DNA from: Ligustrum vulgare
Taxonomy: Eukaryota > Streptophyta > Magnoliopsida > Lamiales > Oleaceae
Direction: 5' to 3'
NCBI GenBank assembly: GCA_963555705.1
Contig: OY743190.1
Coordinates: 12,313,501 to 12,377,500 of the forward strand
Length of the DNA stretch: 64,000 bases
The notes under the pieces were generated by a model. The model was not told where the DNA came from and ran no database searches. It worked only from the letters and a program-made list of their open reading frames with translations. The position numbers were made by a program, and so were the translations under genes. Every line of letters begins with the position of its first letter. The stretch's first letter is position 1. Of the stretch, positions 46,537-57,221 are shown piece after piece.

Positions 46537-46939
46537 ATGACTAGAAAAAGTTCTAGAATAACCTCCAAACCTGCCTGGCTTAATGACTTCATTACCAACT
46601 TCTCCTTGACTGATCATATTACAGCAGTTGATGTATCTTCATCCATTCTACAAAGCTCACCATACACTCCTCCTACATTATCATATTTTTCATCACCACA
46701 CTTCACAAATGCATATGTTACTTTTCTTGCAAATGTATCTAATCTGCAGGAATCTAGCTCTTATCTACAAGCAAGCAAGAAATCTGATTGGGTGGCAGCT
46801 ATGGAAACTAAGCTGAAAGTCTTAGAGAATAATGATACTTGGGAACTCACTTCATTACCACCCAACAAAAAGGCTATAGGGTGCAAATGGATATACAAAA
46901 TCAAAAGGAATGTTGGTGGATCTGTGGACAGGTTGAAGG
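46537..46939 (+). pseudogene. Copia reverse transcriptase, N-terminal part
   Basis: SDWVAAMETKLKVLENNDTW, then TSLPPNKKAIGCKWIYKIK, is the start of Copia RT. It is interrupted at 46940 by a solo LTR; the reading resumes at 49229. The few residues usually found between RLVA and IDYTDSF are missing after the insertion. Confidence 0.9.
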
Positions 46940-49228
46940 TGTAACGCCCCGAATTCCGCGGAGCCCGGGACACCACTTCGTCCTTTAAATCTGATTTTAT
47001 TGCGAAAATAATTAAAAATTTCAAACATCATATTTATTATTTGAAACATTTGAAACAATATTTCTGCGGAAGAAATGAATTTATAAAACATCACATCCAT
47101 TGTTTAAAACCTAAAGCGGAAACTAAATTTTAATCAATTTAATTAAAACAATTCAAAAAAATTAAATCTTAAGTTTTAAAGTAAAGTAACGATAAATAAT
47201 TAAATTGACGACATTTATGAAACTTGACTTAAAATAAAATTTAACATTATTTTTGATTTGCCACCGCTGTCATTTCATTCTTCGTCAACTCCGTCATCTG
47301 CAAAATTTTGTTTTGGAAAACGTGAGTATTTCATAGAAATACTCAGTAGACTCGCGCACAATAATCATTTAACATCATAAATTAAAACACATAGTCATGA
47401 TATTCAAGTCTCAGGTGTCTAACGATCACCAATATTCTCATGAACATACAAGTTCAAGTCTCATGCATTTAAGCAAGTAAATTCTCGTAACATAGTCTCA
47501 TGCTTAGAAAAGCAAGTAATTCTCATGAACACAATCATACATGCTAAACTTATAATCCAAATAATTATTGATGTGCACTTTTGAAAAATGTAAACTTGTG
47601 AATAAGAGTCTACCTTATTTCTCGAGTACCGAGCAAACGGGAATAAATACTTTTAATTTTCTCGCGCCTCGTCTAGCCCTATAAATAAATAAATTAAATT
47701 TAGCATTTTGGGATTTAAGTTTTAAGATGACAATAAAAGCTTAGGGGTTGAATTAAAATATTTAAAACTGTAGGGATTGATCTTTAAAATATAATAAGAC
47801 TAGGGACTGAATTGCAATATTTTAAAGCTTGGGGCTTAAAATCAAATGAATTAAATCTACCTGGACTGAAATAAAATGTATCATAACTCTTGGGACTAAA
47901 ATAATAACCTTTTTAAATTGGGGACCAAAATGTAACTTTTGAAACTATAACATATATCATATAATAATCCTTTATCATTCATTTCCCATCTGCAAATTTT
48001 CATGAACAGAGAGTAGAGAGAGATGCTGCGATGCTGCTTTCGCCGTTGCTGGTCCGATCGCCGGTGTCCATCGGTTGGCGATGGCGACGCCCTCACATGG
48101 CGTCTACGAGGAAGGTTATGTGGATGCGGGTGTGTGAAAGGAAAGGGTTTTGGGCTCGAGTTTTTTGGTGCGGTTGTGGTGTGAAGTCGGATGTAGATCG
48201 AGGCTCAAAATGTTATTTTTCCGGTGACAAAATCCGGCGGAGAAGAATGTAATTGTTGGGTCAATTATTTCTTGGTCTAGATTTTCATTTGGATGAGATT
48301 TTTGGGCTGATTTGAGGTTGGGATGTGGCAGCTTCGAGGGGTGGTTTCCTGGTGGTTAGCGACGGAAGGGTTGCAGAAATTATAGTTGGCTGTAAATTTG
48401 TTGTGGTTGAATTGGAGGTGATTTGAATTGATTTGGTGGTGGCTTGATGAGGCGGCAGTGGGTGGTTTTCGATTTGAGAGGTTGTGAAACTGGGTTCGGA
48501 TGGATGTTGTGACGAATCTTGGGTGTAGGCGGTGGGTGGTTTTTTTTTGTGGGTGTGGTTGCGGGCTGCAACGAATCTTGGGTGTAGGCGGTGGTCGAGG
48601 TGATGATTCAAATGATGGTGAAATGGTGGATTGGAATTGTGGTTGTTTGGCTATGATAGTGGCTGATTTTGGAGTTGGTGCGTGAAGATGGTTTGCAGAA
48701 ATGTGGTTTGGCTAAGGTTCTGAATTATGGCAGTAGGCAGGGGCTCGGTGGTGTGAATAGCGATTTATAGGATGGTTTTGATTTAGTTTTTGGTAAGCTA
48801 ATTAAATTAATAATTGGAAGGGATTCAAGGGAAAATTTGAACAATTGATTGAATTATATAAGGGGAGATGACATGGATTGAGGGAAGGTGATGGGGAAGA
48901 AAATGTGCTTAATATGAAAAATGGAAGTTGGGGAGGAATTTTTGGGATTTAAATTGAAATGGAACATGAATTGGGGATTTAAAACATTTTGGACTTAAAT
49001 AAATTTGAATTTAAATAAATTGAAAGTTTGACTAAAAATAATTAAAATTTGGATTTTTAAAATAATGAAAACGAGACACTTTAAATTGAACTAAGATAAA
49101 TTTAAATAAATTAGATTTCACTTAAAATGGCTAGGCGAAAATGTGTTTAAAATAATTGGGTCAAAGTTGTAGCAACATATTTTAAAATAATATTTAAATA
49201 AGTCACGGAAAAATTCTCGGTTGCTACA
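46940..49228 (+). repeat. Solo gypsy-type LTR in Copia RT, TSD GAAGG
   Basis: TGTAACGCCCCG ... GGTTGCTACA, flanked by perfect GAAGG at 46935-46939 and 49229-49233; 2289 bp. A GC-rich coding-looking stretch (~48000-48760) contains ACGAATCTTGGGTGTAGGCG twice (near 48512 and 48569) but no recognisable protein. No gag-pol, so solo. Confidence 0.93.
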
Positions 49229-50405
49229 GAAGGCAAGATTGGTGGCCATAGACTACACTGATAGCTTTTCTCCAGTAGCAAAATTGGTGACTATGAGATT
49301 GTTCATTGTTGTTGCTACATTAAAGGGTTGGCCTTTGCACCGATTAGATATTAACAATGCATTCCTATATGGGTACTTACATGAAGAGGTTTATATGACA
49401 CCTCCTGAGGGATACAACAAGGCACTTCCAGGAGAGGTTTAAAAGTTGAAAAGAAGTTTATACGGCTTGAAACAGGCGTCCAGACAATGGAATACTGAAT
49501 TTAGTCGGAAACTTCAAGGTTTTGGTTTTCAAAAACCATCTCATGATCATTGCCTCTTTGTAAAAAGGGCTATCTTCTTGGCGCTACTTATATATATGTT
49601 GATGATGTTTTGTTGACTGGGAATAATGTTAAGGCTACTGCAGAGGTAAAGATATATCTGGACAGATTATTTACTATAAAGGATCTTGGCTTTGCCAAAT
49701 ATTTTTTGGGGTTAGAAATTTCCAGAGCGCCTCAGGGAACATACATGAACCAGCGAAAATATATACTTGATATTCTTCATGATATAGGATTAACTGGAGC
49801 CAAACCTGTTGTGACTCCCCTTCTACAAGGAATTAAGCTATCTAGTTATGATGATTATAAATTTGATAAACCTGATTAGTATAGAAGGCTGATAGGAAAA
49901 TTGCTTTACTTGAACTCAAAAACTTCAAGATTTTGTTTTTCAATAATCATTTCATGATCATTGCCTCTTTGTAAAAAGGGGTAATAATATCTTCTTGGCA
50001 CTACTTATATATGTTGATGATGTTTTGTTGACTGGGAATAATGATGAGGCTATTGCAGAGGTAAAGATATATCTGGACAGATTATTTACTATAAAGGATC
50101 TTGGCTTTGCCATGTATTTTTTGGGGTTAGAAATTTCCAGAGCTCCTCAGGGAACATACATGAACCAGCGAAAATATATACTTGATATTCTTCATGATAA
50201 AGGATTAACTGGAGACAGACCTGCTATGACTCCCCTTTCACAAGGAATTAAGCTATTTGGTTATGATGATCATCCGTTTGATAAACCCGATCAGTATAGA
50301 AGGCTGATAGGAAAATTGCTTTACCTGAACCTCACACGGCCAGATATAGCCTTTTCAGTTCAGCAATTAAGTCAATTTGGTGATTCCCTTTGCCAAAATC
50401 ACTAG
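49229..50405 (+). pseudogene. Copia reverse transcriptase, C-terminal part with duplicated YVDD region
   Basis: IDYTDSFSPVAKLVTMRLF, PLHRLDINNAFLYGYLHEEV and [14 protein letters not shown] are RT core motifs. A stop lies at 49441. The catalytic YVDDVLLTGN motif then occurs twice, at ~49593 and ~50006, because the block 49510-49920 is repeated at 49921-50331. Only the second copy runs on into LYLNLTRPDIAFSVQQLSQF. Confidence 0.9.
49510..50331 (+). repeat. ~411-bp tandem duplication within Copia RT
   Basis: Both units begin AACTTCAAG(G/A)TTTTG and end near AGGCTGATAGGAAAATTGCT. They agree at roughly 95% by eye. The junction GAACTCAAA/AACTTCAAG shows no extra sequence. Confidence 0.9.
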
Positions 50406-50965
50406 TCTGCTACCCTTCATCTATTAAGATATTTGAAGGGTTGTCCATCTAAAGGTTTATTTCATCCTCGCATAATGATTTCCAGCTTCAAGCATTTTGT
50501 GATGTGGATTGGGCCACTTTTGTTGACAACAGAAGATCAATAACTAGGTATTGTGTGTTTTTGGGTGATGCACTTGTCTCTTAGAAAAAAAAAATTCTAC
50601 TATTTCAAAGTCATCTACTGAAGCGGAATATAGGAGTTTGGGTTCTACAGCCTGTGAATTGTAATGGATATCATATGTACTGGAGTCCATGCATATTCCC
50701 GTACCTCTACCAATTCCATTGTGGTGTGAGAATAGGGCTGCTCTTCACATTGTGGCCAACTCGATCTCCCATGAACGGACCAAATATCTGGAAATTGATT
50801 GCCACCTCGTTAGGGATCATTACAAAGATGGTTTCCTCTTGCCCATACATATTCCTTCCAAAATGCAATTGGGAGACTTATTCACCAAAGTGCTAGCTTC
50901 TCCTCATTTTACATTTTTACTCTCCAGGTTGGGCTTGATTGATCTTCATCGACCATGTTCCAACT
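50406..50965 (+). pseudogene. Copia RNase H, decayed
   Basis: Frames with stops include SSTEAEYRSLGSTA-like codons near 50618 (TCATCTACTGAAGCGGAATA), then PIPLWCENRAALHIVANSIS, HERTKYLEIDCHLVRDHYKD and KMQLGDLFTKVLASPHFTFL, the C-terminal part of Copia pol. Confidence 0.85.
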
Positions 50966-50974
50966 TGAGGGGGG
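50966..50974 (+). promoter_or_regulatory. Polypurine tract
   Basis: TTGAGGGGGG directly precedes the 3' LTR start TGATGTACTAG. Confidence 0.9.
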
Positions 50975-51178
50975 TGATGTACTAGTTAATCACACGCTTT
51001 TATCCTACCTAGCTAGCACTCTGTTAGTAAGTCCAGCTGGCAGTATTTCTATTTTAGTTTTCCCGCTCATTTATTTCTTTCACTTTTATAAGACTTAAGC
51101 TCAAAACATTTGAGCTAAGTAAGTTTTCAGATCTAGAAAACAAAAGTTCTTTATATTCAGTAAATGGTTTTTTGATCA
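50975..51178 (+). repeat. 3' LTR of the 41-51 kb Copia element
   Basis: 204 bp, TGATGTACTAG ... TTTTTTGATCA, matching the 5' LTR. Confidence 0.9.
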
Positions 51179-52066
51179 GGGTGTATATACAAGTACATGA
51201 TGTTCAATCAAATCTTCTAAAACTACCTAATCTATGTGTTTTGCTATCAATACAATTATCTAAATAGGGAGATGACTATATGATTACAGAAAATATACAA
51301 TTAAGTCTTCGTTCTTTAACGCAATAATTATAATTTATAAATTAATTTATAAACAACACAATTTCTCAAACAACTTTTTAACCATACACATTTTCTTTTT
51401 TCATTTTTTAACCACACATTTTACCTCAAAAATATAATAAAAAAATTATAATTACTACAATGTTATCGAACAAAGACTAATAAATCATTCTTTTAATATG
51501 TAGTTTGATACATATTAAACTCAATATTATTCGTCTCTATAAACTATTTATCATTTTTGAAATAAAAGCTTTACTAAAGTGATCGATATTTCTTAGTTAA
51601 AACTAGACAAAATTAAGAAAATATAATTAATTAATATATGTTGGAGTATAATTTTACTTATAATTTACCTAATAGGCTCCTACATTGAATAATGAGCAAT
51701 TCATTTTTGTTGATAATAATGCATATTAAATATGGGTATATTAGAGACATTAATATACTCTTAATAAAGAAATTAAAGTGACATAATTTGGGACCAAAAT
51801 AAAAAAGAAAATGAGTTAATTTTTGTGGGACATAAGAGTATCAAGAGAGGGCTAAGTTTTTTTATCATTGAAAACAAAAAAGAAAATATATTAAATGCTT
51901 GAATCTTGCAATTGGGTTGTCGTCTTGCATCCAAACATAGGAATCTTGCCAGCGGCGAGCCCAGGAATTGACTGGATAGATCACTGCTTATAAATGTCCA
52001 TGTTTGCATCCACCATTTTTAGCTCCCGGAAAATTATTTATAAATATTGTTTATAGCCCTTGTTTG
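51179..52066 (+). other. Rest of the older Copia leader, family B MITE, AT-rich DNA
   Basis: 51179-~51300 is probably the 5' leader of the minus-strand Copia gag at 39848-40945. A family B MITE copy lies at ~51320-51480, inverted. 51481-52066 is AT-rich with nothing recognised. Confidence 0.5.
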
Positions 52067-52230
52067 AGCCTCATTATTTCTCCTTTTTTTTATAAATTTT
52101 TTCTACAGTAATCAATCTCAACCATCCAAAAAAATCAAGCCCACAATTTTTTACTTTTCAAACCACTTTTTAACCATTAGATTTTCAAAATCCAAATTTT
52201 AAATTGAATTAATGAGGCTCAAACAAGGGC
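52067..52230 (+). repeat. 164-bp MITE with perfect 21-bp terminal inverted repeats, family A
   Basis: CCCTTGTTTGAGCCTCATTA at 52068-52087 is exactly inverted at 52210-52229, and one further G/C pair extends it to 21 bp. The interior has AATCTCAACCATCC and ACAATTTTTTACTTTTCAAA as in the other family A copies. Flanks show no clear target duplication. Confidence 0.85.
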
Positions 52231-53097
52231 ACGATATGATAATATTTCATTGGTCTATTTTTTTGAAAAGACAAAATTGATGAAAAGAAATCTTTGATTA
52301 ATCAAAATTATTTAATGAAATGTAGCCACGTTGTTATCATCGTATATAAACAAAATTTATAAATATAATTTTATCAAAAGGCGGATTAATCACTTAACCA
52401 GGAAAAAAACTCCCAGTGGGAGCAGGTGGGACTGGATAACTTCCATTAAAAAGTATATCCCATGACTTGCAGCAGTGCACACCATTCATTGTTGAACCAT
52501 AAATTAAGAGTGGGTTCAGTGGAACAGTAATTGGAGAAATTTTTAAAGTGTAATTGAAAAGTTGTTAAAAAATATGTAAAATAGTGAGTCTTATGTAAAC
52601 GTATCCTTGAAAATGAATTTCGAAAAAGAAAATTGTTAAATTTCTTCTCGACCAAACAGAACCTATGTCTCTATTTGATAAAAATTGTTTATACATTATC
52701 AAGTGACAATATCTCGTTGTTCCATATTTTTTAAAAGTCAAAAATTTCAAGTGATCAAAAATTCTTTTATATACATTTTTTACTATTTAAAAAAATAGAT
52801 CAACGAAATATTGACATAACGCTATTTATAAACAACCGTTTATAAACTCTTTACCAAAATGGAACTTGTACAAACAATCGTTACAACTATTTTGACAATT
52901 CACGACGTGATACAATCCTATTAATTCATACATCAGATCATCTTTAAAATTAATACATAATAATTTCCCACCACTAATTTTCAATCAAAAGTTGACAACA
53001 GTTGTTGTACAAATAGCATATTTCAAAATACAGCTCATTGTATACTAATAATCTTTTCCGTTGCCACTTCAAAATCAGTCTTTAAACGAAACCAGGC
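52231..53097 (+). other. Upstream region of the transporter gene
   Basis: AT-rich with no gene recognised. Short decayed repeats only. Confidence 0.6.
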
Positions 53098-53107
53098 CTA
53101 TATAAAG
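53098..53107 (+). promoter_or_regulatory. Probable TATA box of the transporter gene
   Basis: CTATATAAAG lies about 65-70 bp upstream of the start codon at 53171, leaving room for a short 5' UTR. The neighbouring CTATATATACTGC (~53142) is a less well placed alternative. Confidence 0.6.
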
Positions 53108-53170
53108 CGTTTGACACCGATGATTTCAAGTGTAAAATAGCTATATATACTGCACACCAGTTAACCAAAA

Positions 53171-54715
53171 ATGGCAGATTCAAATCTTCTACTCCTGGAA
53201 AGAGAGTATGAGGCCCCAAAACTTGTGAAACAGCTTCCATCCTTGGATGATACAATCGAACAGTGCATCGGGAACTTCGGATGGACACAGTTCTTTCGAG
53301 CCACCCTCGTATCTTTCGCCTGGTTTTTCGATGCACAACAAACATTCATCAGCGTTTTTACTGATGCTGAGCCAAAATGGCACTGTACTTCACCGAGCGA
53401 TTCCACGTGTAAAAATATCTGTGAAATCCCCAGGGATTCTTGGGACTGGGATTGGCCTGCTCACACATCCATCATCTCCGAGTGGTCTCTTGAGTGTGCT
53501 GGCTCGATTATCACTGGCCTCCCGGCATCTTCGTTCTTTTTGGGCTGCCTTGCCGGTGGATTCGTCCTTGCAACTCTTGCGGATTCCTCTTTAGGCAGGA
53601 AGAACGTGCTTGTTCTATCTTGCATGTTCATGTCTCTAACCGGAATCTTCACTGCACTATCCACCGGCGTATGGATGTATACCACGTTGAGATTTATCAG
53701 CGGATTTGGCAGGGCAACAATTGGCACCTGTGCTCTTGTTCTTTCGACAGAGCTCGTTGGGAAAAAATGGAGAGGAAATGTTGGGATCATAGGATTCATC
53801 TGTTTTACTCTAGGGTTTCTTTCTTTACCCGGGATGGCTTATCTGATCCGAGGTTCCTCATGGAGACTTCTCTACCTGTGGACTTGCGTTCCATCAGCAT
53901 TTTACTCAGTCTTCTTGTATTTTTTAGTTCGTGAATCTCCCCGATGGCTTTACGTCAAGGGCCGGAAGGAAGAATTTGCAGAAACACTGAGAAGCATTGC
54001 TGCACCTGCGAATCGGAGCAGCTTAACCCAAAGCTTCTTCGGTAGCTGCGTCGAGTGGGAAGAGGAATCTCAAGAATCTGACATGTACTCCGCGATGAAG
54101 ATCTTGTTGCAAAAATCTTGGGCTTTCCAGAGACTAGTGGGAGTTATGGTGGTCGGCTTCGGAGTCGGAATAATCTATTACGGCATGCCTTTAGGCCTCG
54201 GAAACCTCGAATTTGATCTATACTGGAGTGTCACATTAAACGCATTGTCTGAATTTCCAGCTTCATTTTTAACCTTCTTTCTTATAGATAAACTGGACCG
54301 GAAGGTTTCAGTTCTGGGATTAACTCTACTGAGTGGAATTTGCAGTGTATCGTGCATTTTGGTTAGATTGAAGGGGATGCAGATCGGACTCGAGCTGGTG
54401 TCGTTTTTCAGCGCGTGCGCTGCATTCGATGTCGTGTTGATTTATACGTTGGAGTTGTTTCCGACTTGTGTGAGGAACTCAGCGGTGTCGATGGTGAGGC
54501 AGGCGCTGGTGTTCGGAGGTGTTTTCAGCCCGGTTCTGGTGGCTGCCGGTAGAAAGAATGGATTGCTGTCGTATGGAGTGTTCGGGGTAACAATAGGTGT
54601 GTGCGGGTTTTTCGTCACATGCCTGCCGGAAACAAGGGGAAGAACATCTTGCGACACCATGGACCAAGAGGAGCGCAAGAATGATGCCATCAATAATAGA
54701 GAAGATGACGTATAA
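53171..54715 (+). CDS. Organic cation/carnitine transporter (MFS), intronless
   Basis: 514 residues in one exon, close to Arabidopsis OCT-family lengths. The family moves organic cations, carnitine or related solutes across plasma or vacuolar membranes (family knowledge); the substrate here is unknown. Seen: a hydrophobic segment near residue 45, then an extracellular-type loop with four cysteines before TM2 (CTSPSDSTCKNIC, SLEC); the MFS signature DSSLGRK at ~138-144; RESPRWL at ~254-260, ending the first six-helix bundle; PETRG at ~486-490. About 12 hydrophobic segments fit the fold. The ATG at 53171 sits in a good context (AAAAATGGC) and gives the usual short N-terminus with LDDTIEQCIGNFGWTQF. 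It resembles OCT3/OCT4-type plant members, but I cannot fix the orthologue number. No defect seen. Confidence 0.93.
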   Translation: MADSNLLLLEREYEAPKLVKQLPSLDDTIEQCIGNFGWTQFFRATLVSFAWFFDAQQTFISVFTDAEPKWHCTSPSDSTCKNICEIPRDSWDWDWPAHTSIISEWSLECAGSIITGLPASSFFLGCLAGGFVLATLADSSLGRKNVLVLSCMFMSLTGIFTALSTGVWMYTTLRFISGFGRATIGTCALVLSTELVGKKWRGNVGIIGFICFTLGFLSLPGMAYLIRGSSWRLLYLWTCVPSAFYSVFLYFLVRESPRWLYVKGRKEEFAETLRSIAAPANRSSLTQSFFGSCVEWEEESQESDMYSAMKILLQKSWAFQRLVGVMVVGFGVGIIYYGMPLGLGNLEFDLYWSVTLNALSEFPASFLTFFLIDKLDRKVSVLGLTLLSGICSVSCILVRLKGMQIGLELVSFFSACAAFDVVLIYTLELFPTCVRNSAVSMVRQALVFGGVFSPVLVAAGRKNGLLSYGVFGVTIGVCGFFVTCLPETRGRTSCDTMDQEERKNDAINNREDDV

Positions 54716-54814
54716 ACAAAAATTCTACTTGACCATCTATGTGAGTAAGTTGTTCAAAGTGTTGTTCACTTGAATTGTTCAAGTATCACTACTCATGTAT
54801 GAATAACGTTGTTA

Positions 54815-55020
54815 CCCGTGATTAAGCCCCTGTTTCAGATTAAGAGCTTGTAAGTTTTTTCACAATTTTTCAAACTCAATCTCAACCATCTATTCTTAGT
54901 CAAGCCTATCATTTTTTATTTTTTAAACATTTTTAAACCACACATACATTAAAAAAAAACTACAAAAATCAAACTTTTCACATTACCATTACATAGGCTC
55001 TAAAATCAAATTTTTAGTGG
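54815..55020 (+). repeat. Family A MITE-like copy
   Basis: It includes AACTCAATCTCAACCATCTA, ATTTTTTATTTTTTAAAC and CACACATACATT, ending near ACATAGGCTC. It lies just downstream of the transporter. Confidence 0.65.
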
Positions 55021-55108
55021 ACTTTGATAAAAAAAAATGATGAAATGTGTTGTTAAAAAATTGTGGGACCCATAAAATATGTAGTTATGATTAAGCCTCT
55101 GTTTGGCC

Positions 55109-56625
55109 TAGGGGTGGACAAAATGACCGGATCGAACCGAACCGAACCAAACCAAATCGAAACCAAACCAAACAGAGCGGTTTGGTTTGGTTTTGCAAAA
55201 AAAAAAATTAATGGTTTGATTCTTAGTATGGAGAACCAAACGGTTTAGGTTCCGGTTCCGGTTCTTGTTCCCGAACCAAGAACCGAAGCTCAAGTCCACT
55301 TTTAGATCAATTTTTTTTTTAATTATTCTTAAAAGTTAAAAAATTAACTTTATCTAATCTTTTAGTAATCTAGGTCTTAGCTTGTTTATGCTGTCAGAAA
55401 TTTAAATTTCTTTTTCTTTAATCCTCTCTTATTTTTCATTTTCCATTTTTGGTATGTAGCTTGTAAGAGGTTTTGCTTACTGTGTAACTGAAAATATTTC
55501 AATGTGATTCTCACATCTCTTTTACTCGGTGGAAAATTTCATACATTACATATCCCTCACCTTTTTGATAAAATCTGGACATTTGTTAACTCGTCCTAAA
55601 ATATGATGCTTGTAGTTCAAAGAGGTATTATGAGATTATAGGCATCATCTTGTGTTTTGTGCATTAATTTGTTTGTTTAATATTAAGGGTCCGTTTGATA
55701 GCGATGGTGGAATTTGGGTGGAAAGAAAATGAATTCCAGGGAATTGAATTCTAGGTAATTGAATTACTGGGAATTAGAAGTTTAATGTGTTTGATTGGTT
55801 TAATTTTCTGGGTGGAAAAAGTAGGGAATTTTCCAACTTTTGTTGTTTGATTGACATTATTTTCCATGGAAAATAAAGTAATTTTTTGCTATTTTAATCA
55901 AAATTTTTTTTTTACTTTTTAAATATATTTGTACTTGATGATGATAATGTTATTTTTTGGAAAGAAAATAAGTCAATTAACAACAACAAAATTGATTAAA
56001 CGTGTCCAAAATCATTTTCCATCTATCATGGAAAACATTTTTCCACCAAAACCCAAAGAAAATCTTTTCCACCAAATCAAGGAAAATGGAAGAAAAAGTG
56101 GGGTCCGCGGAAAAAGTTTTACATGGAAAATTTTGTCAAACAAACAAACCAAAAGTGGGAATTGGAAAACATATTCCATTTTCCATGGAAAATTTTGTGT
56201 AATCAAACGGACCTTAATAGTTTCTGGGTAAGAATGAAAACGTAGTCATGTAGCTTGATATAATTAATTTCTATCAATAACTCATTCGTCTACATTTTTA
56301 AATCATTGTTATTAGACAATATTTTGTATGGAGATGTAACTTGATATTTGTGTTTTAGTTTCGACTTTGGTAAATAAATTTCGTTAATCATTACTAAATA
56401 CTAACTTATGGTCGTGGATATAGTATGTGATGATAATTTGCTTTTATATTTTAAAATTCAAGTAATGTACAGGGAACCAAACCAAACCAGAACCGAGCAG
56501 TTTGGTTCCGGTTTGGTTCCATATCTTTATAAAAATCGATTGGTTCCATTGGTAAAAAAACCATCAGTTCATGGTTCGGTTTGGTTCCAATGGAACCAGA
56601 ACCAAACCGAACCATGTCCCCCCTA
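55109..56625 (+). mobile_element. Non-autonomous hAT element with a nested MITE
   Basis: TAGGGGTGGACA ... TGTCCCCCCTA, flanked by GTTTGGCC (55101-55108) and GTTTGGCT (56626-56633), an 8-bp duplication with one mismatch. Both ends carry inverted GAACCGAACC / GGTTTGGTT tracts. 1517 bp in all, about 990 bp without the nested element. No transposase. Confidence 0.88.
55686..56213 (+). mobile_element. PIF/Harbinger-like MITE nested in the hAT element
   Basis: Ends GGTCCGTTTGAT / ATCAAACGGACC are perfect inverted repeats, flanked by TTA at 55683-55685 and 56214-56216. Sub-terminal TTTTCCATGGAAAA words recur. TTA duplication and the GGTCCGTTTG start suggest PIF/Harbinger (Tourist-like); no transposase. 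Confidence 0.82.
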
Positions 56626-56634
56626 GTTTGGCTC

Positions 56635-56815
56635 CCATTTTTTTCGCAACAAAATTTATTCATCACTCGATCTCAACTATCCATCTTAGATTCTTAGTGG
56701 AGCCTATCATTTTTTACCTTTCAAACATTTTTTAACTAGATAGATCTCCCAAAAATATTATTCACATCTACAAACTTTTCCAAAAAATGAGGGCTAAACC
56801 TAAACACATGATAAT
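56635..56815 (+). repeat. Family A MITE-like copy
   Basis: It includes GATCTCAACTATCC, AGCCTATCATTTTTTACCTT and AACATTTTTTAACTAG. It directly abuts the hAT element, which inserted at its left end: GTTTGGCT is also the MITE start. Confidence 0.65.
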
Positions 56816-56994
56816 TGTTAACTTTGATAAAAATATAATTTTTAGTCATATCTAACGTGCCCTAAATGCTTCATTTCTTTGTGAACAATTGTTTAACACA
56901 ATAATTATTCTGCGTCTACTTAATTGTTGACCTGTTTGGCAAAACTTTTCTAAAATGATATCAACTTGTCAAAAAAATTCAATTTTATGATAGA

Positions 56995-57221
56995 TTTATA
57001 AACACAAGAAAATATATTTTGTATTGATTGTTATAATTATGAAATACATCACTATATATAATACATTGTGGAATCCTAACTAAGGTAAAATACCAATACA
57101 TAAGGTAGTATAATAATACAAGGAAACTAACTACCATAGTCTATCCTGGAGAATCTTGATTTGCATGACTTCCTTGATTTACGGCGGATTCTGATTCCTT
57201 ATAATCATATTCCATAATATG
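56995..57221 (-). repeat. 3' LTR of a minus-strand Copia element
   Basis: It ends on the plus strand at TTCCATAATA, next to TGCCCCCGCAAG, whose minus strand is a polypurine tract. The LTR contains TACTACCTTATGTATTGGTA on the minus strand. The outer border near 56995 is approximate, and its first bases (TATTATGG for an expected TGTTATGG) are mutated. Confidence 0.65.

Larger units (their letters stand above)
40959..51178 (+). mobile_element. Ty1/copia retrotransposon with two nested gypsy LTRs
   Basis: The 5' LTR (40959-41155), primer site TGGTATCAGAGC (41156), gag, protease, integrase, RT, RNase H, polypurine tract and 3' LTR (50975-51178) are in order. Two long LTRs are inserted at 42389-~44950 and 46940-49228. 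Removing them and one RT duplicate leaves about 5 kb, normal for Copia. Many stops and shifts. Flanks TGGTG (left) and GGGTG (right) are a possible 5-bp TSD with one mismatch; the 5' LTR seems to have lost the first bases TGATG. Confidence 0.9.

Noticed and set aside
48285..48611. Proline/threonine-rich minus-strand frame
   Set aside because: It lies inside a solo LTR with a perfect TSD, has low-complexity composition and no recognisable domain. The nearby plus-strand frames (48031-48252, 48500-48685) were rejected for the same reason.
53189..53799. Several long antisense or shifted frames in the transporter gene
   Set aside because: They are shadows of the 514-aa frame, which has clear MFS motifs.
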